The notes beneath the pieces are model-generated. The model made no database searches. It was not told where the DNA came from and worked only from the letters and a program-made list of their open reading frames with translations. Shown in pieces: positions 35,608 to 44,330 of a stretch of 64,000 nt of DNA (its first letter is position 1; each line of letters starts with the position of its first letter). Both the position numbers and the translations under genes were made by a program. Origin of the DNA: Bifidobacterium aemilianum (GTDB lineage: Bacteria; Actinomycetota; Actinomycetes; Actinomycetales; Bifidobacteriaceae); NCBI RefSeq assembly GCF_003315635.1, contig NZ_PDCG01000002.1:124001-188000 (forward strand). Reading direction: 5' to 3'.

Positions 35608-36990
35608 ATGGCAACCACGCATCATGGAGCACCACACCCCCCCAATGTCGCCGGGTTCAGGCATGTGCGTCCTCGCCACAGCCACGGTTACCGCTTCCAC
35701 CATACCTTGCGGACCGTGCTCATATGCATCCTGGCGGTGGTCCTGGTAACCCCCGGCTCTGCGGCCGCCATGGCCTGGTTCCAGATCAACCATCTGGTCG
35801 AGGAAAGCGGGGTCAAGGTCCTCACCACCGGCAAGCACAAGGAGCTGCCCAAGATCGATCCCAATGCAGGGAAGACCATCAACATCCTCCTCATCGGCCA
35901 GGATACGCGCGATGGCAAGGACAACGCGGCACTGGGCGATTCGGACGGGACCGACGCCAACAGCCACCAGGCGGATACGACCATCATTGTTCAGATCAGC
36001 GCCGACCGCTCCTATATCAATATGGTCTCCATCCCCAGGGACTCCATCGTCAATGCCCCCAGCTGCCAGACCAGCAAGGGAACCATGCCGGCCAGGTACT
36101 CGGTCATGTTCAACTCCATATTCGCCGAAGCCTGGAACAGGGGCGGTGATGTCGATTCCGCGGCCAGTTGCGCCATGGCGGCGGTCAATGACCTGACCGG
36201 TTTGGACATACCTGACTTCGCGGTCGTCGACTTCCGCGGGCTGGTCGACATGATCGACGCCAACGGAGGCGTGGACATCTGCGTTCCCGTCGACACCGAC
36301 GACGACTATACCGACCTGCACCTGGAGAGGGGCCTGCAGCACCTGGACGGCATCAAAGCCACCCAGTACGCCAGGATGCGCCATGGAACCGGCACCGACG
36401 GCTCGGACATCATGCGCACCACCCGCCAGCAGTATCTCATCAAGGAACTCATCAAACAGGCCATGCACAAGAACCTGCTCACCCACAGCGATGAGCTCTA
36501 CCGTCTATCGACCACAGCCCTCAAGTCCATCAATATCAGCGAGAACATGGCCAACACCAATGTGCTGGTTGGACTGGCCATGAGCCTGAGGAATCTTGAC
36601 ACCAACCGCATCTACTCCCAAACCGTTCCCGTCATCCCGGCACCAAGCAACCCCAACCGTGTGATCTGGAGCGACCAGGCCGATGGGATCTGGGAGAAGA
36701 TGCGCCAGGGCCAAGCCCTGACGGATGCGCCGGAACCGGCCACGAACAAGGAAGCGAACGATGGGGGCAGCGACGGTGTGACACCGCAGGCCCCAGAAGA
36801 TGCCGAACCCCAACCTGATCCCCAGACCGGATTGATCACCAACAGCGACGGCAGCCTGACTGATCCCAACACCGGCGGCACCGTTGACCCTGAGAATGGC
36901 TCGATCCATGACCCTAACACCGGCCAGTACATCGGCATAGCCGATCGCTATCTGAATCTCACCGTCTGTGCGGTTCCTGCGAAGAGTTGA
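35608..36990 (+). CDS. LytR-CpsA-Psr (LCP) family cell-wall glycopolymer ligase 1
   Basis: LCP enzymes transfer lipid-linked glycopolymers onto peptidoglycan outside the membrane. The 460-aa product has a His-rich cytoplasmic head, one membrane helix (about 34-58) and the LCP domain: NILLIGQDTRDG, the metal/pyrophosphate motif SIPRDSIVN and ATQYARMRHGTGTDGSDIMR. The C-terminal 80 residues are polar DPNTG-type repeats. ATG 35608 has AGGAGG 10 nt upstream. The second LCP gene follows 67 bp later, so they probably form one operon. Confidence 0.93.
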   Translation: MATTHHGAPHPPNVAGFRHVRPRHSHGYRFHHTLRTVLICILAVVLVTPGSAAAMAWFQINHLVEESGVKVLTTGKHKELPKIDPNAGKTINILLIGQDTRDGKDNAALGDSDGTDANSHQADTTIIVQISADRSYINMVSIPRDSIVNAPSCQTSKGTMPARYSVMFNSIFAEAWNRGGDVDSAASCAMAAVNDLTGLDIPDFAVVDFRGLVDMIDANGGVDICVPVDTDDDYTDLHLERGLQHLDGIKATQYARMRHGTGTDGSDIMRTTRQQYLIKELIKQAMHKNLLTHSDELYRLSTTALKSINISENMANTNVLVGLAMSLRNLDTNRIYSQTVPVIPAPSNPNRVIWSDQADGIWEKMRQGQALTDAPEPATNKEANDGGSDGVTPQAPEDAEPQPDPQTGLITNSDGSLTDPNTGGTVDPENGSIHDPNTGQYIGIADRYLNLTVCAVPAKS

Positions 36991-37057
36991 TCGGAAGTTC
37001 AGACCCCCAACACCGCAATATGCGAGAGTAGCTGAGGCAATCTGTAAGGGAGGTAGT

Positions 37058-38407
37058 ATGAGCGAGGAATCCGGCAACCCCAATGGGCGCGATACTCCTC
37101 CTAGCTTTGTTCCCGTGGCATCACGGGCCAGAAAGGCTCCGGTTGCCCAGGCCTCTTCCCAGCCCCCGGCCGTCAAGCCTTCGACCAGGAAGACGAGAAC
37201 CTCACGCCCGAAGGCCAATGGTCACGCCCAGCAACTGCCAACCTACCCACCGGCCTCAGCAAGGCAGGATGAGGGGCAGCCCAGAAGTTTCAACCCTCCT
37301 GCTTCCCGGTCCTCATCAAGCGCCCAGACCCGTCAGCCCAGACGCTCCCAAGGGTCAACCGGGCAGATTCCCGCAGCCACAGCCCTGCCAGGCCAGAAGC
37401 AGGCCGGGCTGCCCAAAGGCTCAGGATTTTCCGGAACCGCTTCAGCCACAGTCAGGAAGGTCCATCACCCAGGTAAGATTGTTGCGGCCATTGTGGTGAC
37501 CCTGGTGGTGCTGCTGGCTCTGCTGGGGTTCGGCAGCTGGAACTGGGTGGATCAACGACTGAGTAAATCCCCCTGGCTGACCGGCAGTCCCAAGGGGCCA
37601 GCGACATCATGGCTCATCCTGGGATCGGACGAACGGGAGAACGGTATCGGCGGCACGGAGAGCGATGTTCCAGGCTTCAGAACCGATACCATCCTGGTGC
37701 TCACCAAACCCAAGCACGGCAGCAGCTCCCTCATCTCCATCCCGCGTGACACCTTGGTCAGGATCCAGGGAACCTACCTCAAACTCAATGCGGTTGACCA
37801 ACTCTACGGGCAGCATGCCGTGGTCGATCAGGTCGAACAGGTCAGCGGGCAGAAGATCGACCATGTCATCCAGATCAAGTTCGGCGGTTTGACCCAGGTC
37901 GTTGATGCCCTGGGTGGCATCAAGCTCTGCTATGACCAGTCCGTTGACGACCCCTATTCCGGTCTCAAGTGGACGCCGGGTTGCTCCATGGCGGACGGGG
38001 GTACCGCCCTGGCCTTCTCCAGAATGCGCTATGCCGATGTCAAGGGTGATTTCGGACGTGCCGAACGCCAACGCATGGTCATCGCCGCCATTACGAACAA
38101 GGCCATGTCGGCCGATACCCTGACCAATCCCTCCAAGCTCAAGAAAGTGGCCGAGGCCTCCTTGGGTGCTACAACTGTGGACGACAAGACCAATCCGGCC
38201 ATTCTGATCGGCATGGCACGGGCCTTCCACAGTGCCTCCGGCAAGCAGGGCGTCACCGGAAGCGTCTACTGGACCGACCCCGATTATGAAGTGGATGGCG
38301 TAGGGTCGACCGTCCTTCTTGACAAGGATAAGAACCTCACCCTCTTCGAGGAACTGGTTGCGGGAACCCATAAGCCCGGCACCGTGGGCACCCTGGCCGC
38401 CGGTTAG
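37058..38407 (+). CDS. LytR-CpsA-Psr (LCP) family cell-wall glycopolymer ligase 2
   Basis: Paralogue of the preceding gene. The 449-aa product starts with a 135-residue disordered Pro/Ser/Arg head, then a helix (about 141-161) and an LCP domain with WLILGSDERENG, LISIPRDTLVRI and ALAFSRMRYADVKGDFGRAERQ. It lacks the C-terminal repeats of LCP1. ATG 37058 has GGAGG 6 nt upstream. Two adjacent LCP ligases opposite a glycosyltransferase indicate a surface glycopolymer locus. Confidence 0.93.
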   Translation: MSEESGNPNGRDTPPSFVPVASRARKAPVAQASSQPPAVKPSTRKTRTSRPKANGHAQQLPTYPPASARQDEGQPRSFNPPASRSSSSAQTRQPRRSQGSTGQIPAATALPGQKQAGLPKGSGFSGTASATVRKVHHPGKIVAAIVVTLVVLLALLGFGSWNWVDQRLSKSPWLTGSPKGPATSWLILGSDERENGIGGTESDVPGFRTDTILVLTKPKHGSSSLISIPRDTLVRIQGTYLKLNAVDQLYGQHAVVDQVEQVSGQKIDHVIQIKFGGLTQVVDALGGIKLCYDQSVDDPYSGLKWTPGCSMADGGTALAFSRMRYADVKGDFGRAERQRMVIAAITNKAMSADTLTNPSKLKKVAEASLGATTVDDKTNPAILIGMARAFHSASGKQGVTGSVYWTDPDYEVDGVGSTVLLDKDKNLTLFEELVAGTHKPGTVGTLAAG

Positions 38408-38523
38408 GGTAATCCGGGCGCGTGCGGCCTTACTATTCAGTGAAACACGCCGGTAGGGCGGGCCTTCGACCACAGAGGTCGCTCTCGGTCACAGTCACAG
38501 CCTTTTGACGGCATACTTGCACC

Positions 38524-40548
38524 ATGGCAGACAGGGGCAAGGGTGCGAGACGGCACCGGCGGCGACGTGTGGCAAACGGCAGCACAAGGGGATCCGGGAG
38601 CGGCTCGCAGGCGAGGACTGGCGGCAACTCAGCTGGGTCGGGAGGGGCCGATATTCGGGGGGTATTCTCCGGCAAGGCCCAACTGCTGACCAGCTACCTA
38701 CCTACCCTCATCTCCCAGTTGGGCATGCTCATCTTCATGGTCGTCAGCGGCCGAGGAGGCTATGGGCTCATGCTGCTACCCGGCATCATTGGCATGGTCC
38801 TCTCCCTCTGGCTGAATCTCAGACCCCGGCCCAAGGGCGGTGACCGGGAACGGGGGTCATGGGAGCAGCCGAAATCCGGGACAACGGCGACGGGGGCATC
38901 CGGTCAGCCCGGCCTTGACATACCGGCCCAGCCTTACGATTTTGCTGCCATTAAGGCCCCCTGCCTGGAGGACCTCCTGGCACTGAACGGCAGGGACGAT
39001 CCACTGGTGTGGAGGACCATTCTGCGTCGCTGGATGGATCCAAGCGGGCTGCGCGCCAGCTTCTCCATGACCCAATCGGGCCCCTTGGCCCTTGATCTTG
39101 ACCGTCAAGGACCGCATGCGCTACTGGCCGGCACCACCGGGTCAGGGAAATCCGTGCTCCTGCAAAGCTGGTGTCTGGCTTTGGCGCTGGCCAACCCTCC
39201 CGAACGCCTCCATTTCATCTTTCTGGACTTCAAGGGTGGTTCCGCTTTCAACCGTCTGGAAGGTCTGCCGCATACCGTGGGCAGTGTATCCGACCTGGAC
39301 CTCCAGCACGCATCCCGGGCACTGAGGGCACTGGAGCAGGAACTGCGGGAAAGGGAACTGCTGGTCGCCGGGGAACGGGTGGCATCCGTAGCCATGCTTC
39401 GAGAGCCGCCCGCAGACCTGGTCATAGTGATTGATGAGTTCTACGCCTTGCGTAGCCAACTGCCGGATTATGCGGACCGGTTGGTCAGGGTGGCTTCCCT
39501 GGGGCGTTCCCTGGGCATGCACCTGATCGCCTGCACGCAAAACCCCCTGGGCCAAGTCAGCGCCGACATGAAAGCCAACATGAGCATGAACATATGCCTT
39601 CGGGTACGGGACGGCATGCAGTCCAAGGAGCTGCTCTCCAGCGCGGTTGCAGCCTCCATAAGTCCCCTTATGCCCGGCGCCGCATTTTGCGATGACGGGC
39701 ATAGCCTGCAGGCCCTGCGTTGCTCACCCATCAGGAACATGGATACCCTCCTTGAGGCGGTGGCGAAAGCCCAGGCCTTCCGCCTGGGACCCGGCCGGGC
39801 GAAGGCCCTCTTTACCTCTCCCCTGCCCCGGGAAATCAAGGACCTGGCCCCCTATTGCGAGGTCTGCCCCCAGGCTTCTTCCGCAGCAATCCCCTTCGCC
39901 CTGGCTGACGACGGCATCTCCCTCTTCCCACTAAGCCTCCCCATCGGACAAGGCAACATCGCTGTGATTGGAGCCGCCGCCCGGGGCAAGAGCACCCTCC
40001 TGGCCACTCTGGCTACGACGGCAGCTCAGGTCCCCTCCCTGTCAGTCGAAGTCTGGAGGCAAGGCTTGCCCGGTTGGCAGACCATAGGGATCACCAGCGC
40101 GGCAGGGTCCCTGGGGAGCCAGTGGCAGGGCTTGGCAGACGATAGCCCAATCGATGCGCCTGGCACACCAGGGGGTCAGGGAACCAAGCGGTCGGACCTG
40201 CCTGGCGCCAGGCAGGTCCTGCTGGTGGACGATGCGGATGAGTTCCTCGACCCCATGCGGCAAGGCAAGATCCGTGACCGCTTTCACCGGGCCTTGGCAG
40301 ACCCGGATGTAACCGTGGTCTTCGCCTTGGAAAGCTCCCGCCACCTGCGCCTGCCGGAACATTGCTCCGGGAGGATAGTCTTCGCCTCCGGAGAACGGCC
40401 AGTGGACCTGATGAATGGCATTCCCTCGGCTCTACTGGCCCAGTCCAGTCAGGATGACTTCAGACTGCCGGGCAGGGGCTTTCTCATCCACCAGGCCCAG
40501 GCAACCGCCCTGCAATGCCTCTTGCCGACAGAACAAAGCGGGTGCTGA
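38524..40548 (+). CDS. FtsK/EccC-like membrane ATPase with two P-loop domains
   Basis: Resembles the motor of type VII secretion (EccC/EssC) more than chromosomal FtsK. The 674-aa product has a basic head, two membrane helices (about 53-73 and 80-98), ATPase domain 1 with Walker A GTTGSGKS (203-210) and Walker B LVIVIDEF (299-306), and domain 2 with GAAARGKS (483-490) and VLLVDDADEF (565-574). Full EccC has three ATPase domains, and EssC also has FHA domains; those parts, and the FtsK gamma domain, are absent. No WXG100 or other secretion gene is in the window. The ribosome site at ATG 38524 is weak. It lies 116 bp after LCP2 and before whiB1. Confidence 0.85.
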   Translation: MADRGKGARRHRRRRVANGSTRGSGSGSQARTGGNSAGSGGADIRGVFSGKAQLLTSYLPTLISQLGMLIFMVVSGRGGYGLMLLPGIIGMVLSLWLNLRPRPKGGDRERGSWEQPKSGTTATGASGQPGLDIPAQPYDFAAIKAPCLEDLLALNGRDDPLVWRTILRRWMDPSGLRASFSMTQSGPLALDLDRQGPHALLAGTTGSGKSVLLQSWCLALALANPPERLHFIFLDFKGGSAFNRLEGLPHTVGSVSDLDLQHASRALRALEQELRERELLVAGERVASVAMLREPPADLVIVIDEFYALRSQLPDYADRLVRVASLGRSLGMHLIACTQNPLGQVSADMKANMSMNICLRVRDGMQSKELLSSAVAASISPLMPGAAFCDDGHSLQALRCSPIRNMDTLLEAVAKAQAFRLGPGRAKALFTSPLPREIKDLAPYCEVCPQASSAAIPFALADDGISLFPLSLPIGQGNIAVIGAAARGKSTLLATLATTAAQVPSLSVEVWRQGLPGWQTIGITSAAGSLGSQWQGLADDSPIDAPGTPGGQGTKRSDLPGARQVLLVDDADEFLDPMRQGKIRDRFHRALADPDVTVVFALESSRHLRLPEHCSGRIVFASGERPVDLMNGIPSALLAQSSQDDFRLPGRGFLIHQAQATALQCLLPTEQSGC

Positions 40549-40619
40549 TGGGCCGGCAAGCCACCATGGTCATCTGTGGGCGGAAAGGATGGATATGGTC
40601 AGGCTTTTCGACAAAACTC

Positions 40620-40648
40620 TTGAAAAGTCGCCTTGTTCGTGCTTATCT
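40620..40648 (+). promoter_or_regulatory. Promoter of whiB1
   Basis: TTGAAA (40620-40625), a 17-bp spacer, then TTATCT (40643-40648), about 100 bp before the whiB1 ATG. Confidence 0.55.
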
Positions 40649-40656
40649 AGAACAAG
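40632..40656. promoter_or_regulatory. Inverted repeat overlapping the whiB1 promoter
   Basis: CTTGTTC-N11-GAACAAG, perfect 7-bp arms covering the spacer, -10 and likely start point of the whiB1 promoter. The geometry fits a repressor site; the binding protein is unknown. Confidence 0.5.
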
Positions 40657-40756
40657 AATCAAGTGAAAGATGCCATTACCACCCGTCCTTTATAGGCCTG
40701 GAGCCCAGGCCCATGAGTGGGTGATGGATCCATCGGTAGAAGGAGAACAAGGAACG

Positions 40757-41035
40757 ATGAGCAATGCCTTTGATTGGAGAGCCAAGGCCGCATGCCGGGA
40801 CAAGGACCCTGAACTGTTCTTCCCCGTGGGTAACACGGGTGCCGCCTACCAGCAGATCGAAGAGGCCAAGGCCGTATGCCGAACCTGCAAGGTGATTGAT
40901 GCTTGCCTCAAGTGCGCCCTGGACACCAACCAGGACTATGGAGTCTGGGGTGGCCTGAGTGAGGACGAGCGTCGTTCACTCAAGCGCCGTGCCATGCGGG
41001 CTCGCCGTACCCAGAACATGCAGATGTCTGTCTGA
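40757..41035 (+). CDS. whiB1: WhiB-family iron-sulfur transcription factor (WhiB1 type)
   Basis: The 92-aa protein carries the four cluster cysteines (Cys in KAACRDKDPELFFP, AVCRTCKVIDAC), the turn YGVWGG and a basic tail. WhiB1 in mycobacteria is an essential, nitric-oxide-sensitive repressor that binds the primary sigma factor. ATG 40757 has AAGGA upstream. Next to it, convergent, lies a PdtaS-type kinase, the same pairing as Rv3219-Rv3220c in Mycobacterium, supporting the WhiB1 assignment. A strong terminator follows. Confidence 0.94.
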   Translation: MSNAFDWRAKAACRDKDPELFFPVGNTGAAYQQIEEAKAVCRTCKVIDACLKCALDTNQDYGVWGGLSEDERRSLKRRAMRARRTQNMQMSV

Positions 41036-41057
41036 TCTCCTCGAACACCTTGTTGTC

Positions 41058-41101
41058 AGCGGGGGTGCCTTCCAGCCCATGGAAGGCACCCCCGCTTGTT
41101 T
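41058..41101 (+). terminator. Terminator after whiB1
   Basis: A perfect 16-bp stem, AGCGGGGGTGCCTTCC with its complement, closes a 7-nt loop and is followed by TGTTTG. It may serve the convergent kinase gene as well. Confidence 0.9.
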
Positions 41102-41133
41102 GCCAGTCGAAACGACCGACAGCCTGGCTTACC

Positions 41134-42645
41134 TTACGAGAGCATGCCGCTGTCCGCGCTCTCGTCCTGGGCAGCCCGCAGCTTCATCTCCAGGACCACC
41201 TTGGTGCCTCCCTCACGGCGGGGTTTCCATGTCACCGTTCCGCCGAAGTCGTTGGTCACGAAGGTATTGATGATCTGGGTGCCCAGCCCAGAACCGGAGG
41301 ACCTGGCCATGCCGTTGTTCTCCTCGGTATCCAAGCCGGATCCATCGTCCTCAACCACCACATTGAGGTTGTTGCCACCCCGGCCCACCGACACCGTGAT
41401 ATGCCCCTCCGTGCAGCCCTCAAAGCCATGCTCTACCGCATTGGTGATGAGCTCGGTGAGCACCAGGGAGAGGGGGGTGGCGTCCTGCGCCGGCATCATG
41501 CCGAACTTGCCCACATAGGAGATGTGAATCTTCTGGTCCTTCATGGAGGCCAAATCAATGCTCATCTTCAGGAGGTTGGAGATGACCTTGTCGTAATCCA
41601 CAATCTCGTCTGCGGTCTGGCTCAGCCCCTCATGAACCATGGCGATGGTCTGGACCCGCCTCTGCGCCTCCTCGAGCTCTTTCTTGACCTCCCGGGAATC
41701 TGTCTTGCGGGCTTGGAGCCTAAGCAAGGCGGAGACCGCCTGGAGGTTGTTCTTGACCCGGTGGTGGATCTCGGATATGGTCGCGTCCTTGGTCTGGATC
41801 TCCTTTTCCCTCCTGCGCAGCTCGGTCACATCCCTGCACAGGATCACGGCTCCATTGCGACCCTCGGCATCGAAGATCGGCAGGGAGCGTATGGAGATGG
41901 CTGACCGGCTGGCGCACAGTTCCGAATCCACAGCCGCCTTACCCGACAGCACCAGGGGCAGGCTTTCTGGTACTGGGTCATTGTGGTGGAGGAGCTGGGT
42001 GCCGATCTCGCTGAGGTACTGGCCCTGGAGGGTGGTGCGGGCGCCCAACCTACGGAAACAACTGATGGCGTTGGGCGAGGAATAGCGGACGATCCCATCG
42101 ACGGTCAGTAGGATGAAGCCGTCGGACACCCTGGCATTGTGCCGCTGGTTCATGACGGGATTGCTATAGGGAAACTGCTCCCTGGGGATCATCTCAAAGA
42201 GCTGCTTGCCTGCGTTGATGCTTTCCGACTCATAGCGTCCGTTGGATTCCCTGGTCGACATGTTGGTCTCCCGGACCACCAGCCCCAGGGTCTTGCCATG
42301 GTGCCGTACCGGTGCATAGACGTTGCAGACCGTGGCCCTACCGACCTTGCGCAGGCGAGCCGAACGCAGGACCCCAGAGGAGGCCATGGCCGTGTCCAGT
42401 TCCTCCACCATATCCGCAGGAACCGGATTGCCGACCACATCGTCGATGCGCAGGGTCATCACCGTGGAAGGCCTGCACTGTTCCGCCACGGCATATTTAC
42501 CCGGCTCGGTGGGCAGGATGAGCAGGAGGTCGGCGAAACTGAGGTCCGCAATCACCTGCCAGTCGGCCACCAGCTGGTGGAGCCACTCCCGGTCGCTCTC
42601 ATCAAGGTTGGATCTGGTGGTCAGAAAATGAGTGAAATCAGCCAT
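41134..42645 (-). CDS. pdtaS: PdtaS-type sensor histidine kinase (GAF/PAS, HisKA_2)
   Basis: Soluble kinase whose usual partner PdtaR is an ANTAR antiterminator. The 503-aa product is the family length. It has an N-terminal GAF-like domain (about 25-130), a PAS domain (about 170-280), the HisKA_2 motif SEIHHRVKNNLQAVSALLRL with His294/295, and an HATPase_c end with ELITNAVEHGF and GSGLGTQII. No membrane helix is present. The ATG at 42645 has a modest GGTGGC; the longer frame enters the hemolysin promoter. The pdtaR gene is not in the window. Confidence 0.92.
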   Translation of the reverse strand: MADFTHFLTTRSNLDESDREWLHQLVADWQVIADLSFADLLLILPTEPGKYAVAEQCRPSTVMTLRIDDVVGNPVPADMVEELDTAMASSGVLRSARLRKVGRATVCNVYAPVRHHGKTLGLVVRETNMSTRESNGRYESESINAGKQLFEMIPREQFPYSNPVMNQRHNARVSDGFILLTVDGIVRYSSPNAISCFRRLGARTTLQGQYLSEIGTQLLHHNDPVPESLPLVLSGKAAVDSELCASRSAISIRSLPIFDAEGRNGAVILCRDVTELRRREKEIQTKDATISEIHHRVKNNLQAVSALLRLQARKTDSREVKKELEEAQRRVQTIAMVHEGLSQTADEIVDYDKVISNLLKMSIDLASMKDQKIHISYVGKFGMMPAQDATPLSLVLTELITNAVEHGFEGCTEGHITVSVGRGGNNLNVVVEDDGSGLDTEENNGMARSSGSGLGTQIINTFVTNDFGGTVTWKPRREGGTKVVLEMKLRAAQDESADSGMLS

Positions 42646-42766
42646 GCCACCATCATACGCAATCCCATGGGGCGGCGTTCCAGCCTCCTCCCCCAGCTGA
42701 CCCAGCCCAGGGTCGGTCGTCAAGAGGCCGTGGATGTCGGAATCGGTGGAACTGTCACAGCAGTAA

Positions 42767-42797
42767 GTTACGATAGCGTAAGCTACGCAATCGTAAC
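42767..42797. promoter_or_regulatory. Long palindromic operator upstream of the hemolysin III gene
   Basis: GTTACGATAGCGTA and TACGCAATCGTAAC are complementary at 13 of 14 positions around a 3-nt centre, ending 33 bp before the hemolysin III ATG. Within it TTACG-ATAG-CGTAA is itself a perfect smaller palindrome. The layout is typical of a TetR-family dimer or double-dimer site. Confidence 0.7.
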
Positions 42798-42829
42798 CAA
42801 TGCTGGAACACCTTGACAAGGAGGTGCCC

Positions 42830-43567
42830 ATGAATGCCGCAGCCACAGGTCGCCAATGCCCGGAGAACCGGGACCGGACGGCCCCACCTGCACCCACCCG
42901 AAGAATACGGCTGGATGTTCACGGCCGGCCCAAACCCCTTCTGCGTGGGTGGATCCATGCCATCGCCGCGCCACTGGCCCTAGCCTCCGGCATCGTCCTC
43001 ATCTGCCTGGCCCAGGGCACCGCGTTAAAATGGGCTTGTGCCGTCTTCATGTTCAGCTCCCTGATTCTCTTCGGCAATTCCGCCCTCTACCACCTGGGTG
43101 ATTGGTCCGAGACAACCACGGACATCCTGCGGCGGATCGACCATCTCAACATCTTCCTCCTCATCGCCGGCACATACACACCCGTGTCGTTCGCCCTGGC
43201 ACCAGCCTGGCGCAATGGCATCATAGCAGGCATGTGGCTATGCACCAGCGCGGCCATGATCATCCATGTGCTCTGGATATCCGCTCCCCGCTGGCTCTAC
43301 ACCATGGTCTACATCGTCTTCGGTGTCTCGGGAATAGCTTTCATGGGCCTCTTCTGGCTCTCCCCTGCCGCCGGTCCGGTCGTGGTCATCCTACTCATCG
43401 CCGGAGGTGCCTGCTATATCGCCGGAGCCATCGTCTATGCCCTACGCCGGCCCGACCCCTGGCCCAGGATCTTCGGCTTCCATGAGATCTTTCACCTGGG
43501 GACCGTCGCCGGCTACAGCTGCCATGTGGTGGCCATCTACATGGTCATCATCAACCTATGGCATTAG
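42830..43567 (+). CDS. Hemolysin III / PAQR-family membrane protein
   Basis: A 245-aa integral membrane protein with seven predicted helices after a 40-residue polar head. The family's metal-binding residues are present: FGNSALYHLGDW, RRIDHLNIFLLIAGTYTP and the terminal FHEIFHLGTVAGYSCH (His triad). The group is related to PAQR receptors/hydrolases; its bacterial role is mainly membrane-lipid homeostasis, and true haemolysis is doubtful. ATG 42830 has AAGGAGG upstream. It is monocistronic under a conspicuous palindromic operator, divergent from pdtaS. Confidence 0.9.
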   Translation: MNAAATGRQCPENRDRTAPPAPTRRIRLDVHGRPKPLLRGWIHAIAAPLALASGIVLICLAQGTALKWACAVFMFSSLILFGNSALYHLGDWSETTTDILRRIDHLNIFLLIAGTYTPVSFALAPAWRNGIIAGMWLCTSAAMIIHVLWISAPRWLYTMVYIVFGVSGIAFMGLFWLSPAAGPVVVILLIAGGACYIAGAIVYALRRPDPWPRIFGFHEIFHLGTVAGYSCHVVAIYMVIINLWH

Positions 43568-43662
43568 CCGCCCAGGGTTCTGGCACGGCCAGGTTGCCCT
43601 GATTCAAGTCCATGCCCGGAACTGGTGGCAGTGGGACCCACCATGCATGCAGGCTTGGCATT

Positions 43663-43696
43663 GACGGTGCCCCGCCTTCTACGTCGGGACACCGTC
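43663..43696. terminator. Inverted repeat between hemolysin III and greA (convergent)
   Basis: GACGGTGCCCCG and CGGGACACCGTC pair at 11 of 12 positions around a 10-nt loop. It sits between two convergent genes and probably serves both. Confidence 0.65.
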
Positions 43697-43721
43697 GGGA
43701 ACAGCAGCTGCAGGGAGGATG

Positions 43722-44201
43722 CTAGTTGAGGGGGATGGACTCCTTGATGGTCACTGAAATCTCCCGTCCATTGGGGGCCTTGTAGGAGACTTCCTCTCCC
43801 TGTTTGGCACCCATGATGGCCTGCCCGATCGGCGATTCCGGGCTGATGACGTCATAGTCCGTGGCCACGGCGAGATCACGGGAGCCGACCACATATTGCA
43901 CGGCCCTACCTGCCATATACAAGGTGACCAGGGAGCCGTTGCCGACGATCCCCGCCTTGGGGGCCTTGAGAATCTCAGCGTTGCGCAGCTTGACGATGAG
44001 CTCGTTGACTCGGCCCTCGTTCTTGCCCTGCTCCTCGCGTGCAGCCTGGTAACCGCCGTTTTCGGAGAGGTCTCCCTCGGCCCGGGCGGCCGCTATGCGC
44101 TCGGTGATCTCGTCCCGGTAGTCGCCTTCGCGCCAGGCGAGCTCCTTCTGTAACTTGTCGTATGCCTCCTGCGTGAGCAGGACGGTCTTTTCCTCGGCCA
44201 T
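43722..44201 (-). CDS. greA: Transcription elongation factor GreA
   Basis: Rescues backtracked RNA polymerase by stimulating transcript cleavage. The 159-aa product has the N-terminal coiled coil with the acidic tip GDLSENGGYQAAREEQG (43-59) that reaches the active site, and the C-terminal FKBP-like domain (about 85-159) ending ISVTIKESIPLN. ATG 44201 has AGGAGG 4 nt upstream. The FKBP isomerase gene lies upstream on the same strand with a strong terminator between them. Confidence 0.97.
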   Translation of the reverse strand: MAEEKTVLLTQEAYDKLQKELAWREGDYRDEITERIAAARAEGDLSENGGYQAAREEQGKNEGRVNELIVKLRNAEILKAPKAGIVGNGSLVTLYMAGRAVQYVVGSRDLAVATDYDVISPESPIGQAIMGAKQGEEVSYKAPNGREISVTIKESIPLN

Positions 44202-44290
44202 GTTTCCTCCTGACCTTCCATGAAGTACGGATGCTGCGTATGTTCGCCAAGTCTAATACAGCATGTTGTGCTTCCTAGGCATGCCATATG

Positions 44291-44314
44291 AAAAACGCCG
44301 GGGAAAACCCGGCG
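44291..44314 (-). terminator. Rho-independent terminator of the FKBP gene
   Basis: On the minus strand CGCCGGG pairs with CCCGGCG around a 5-nt loop, directly followed by TTTTT, 17 nt after the stop. One of the few T-tailed terminators here. Confidence 0.92.
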
Positions 44315-44330
44315 CCAGACTCTGCTGCTG

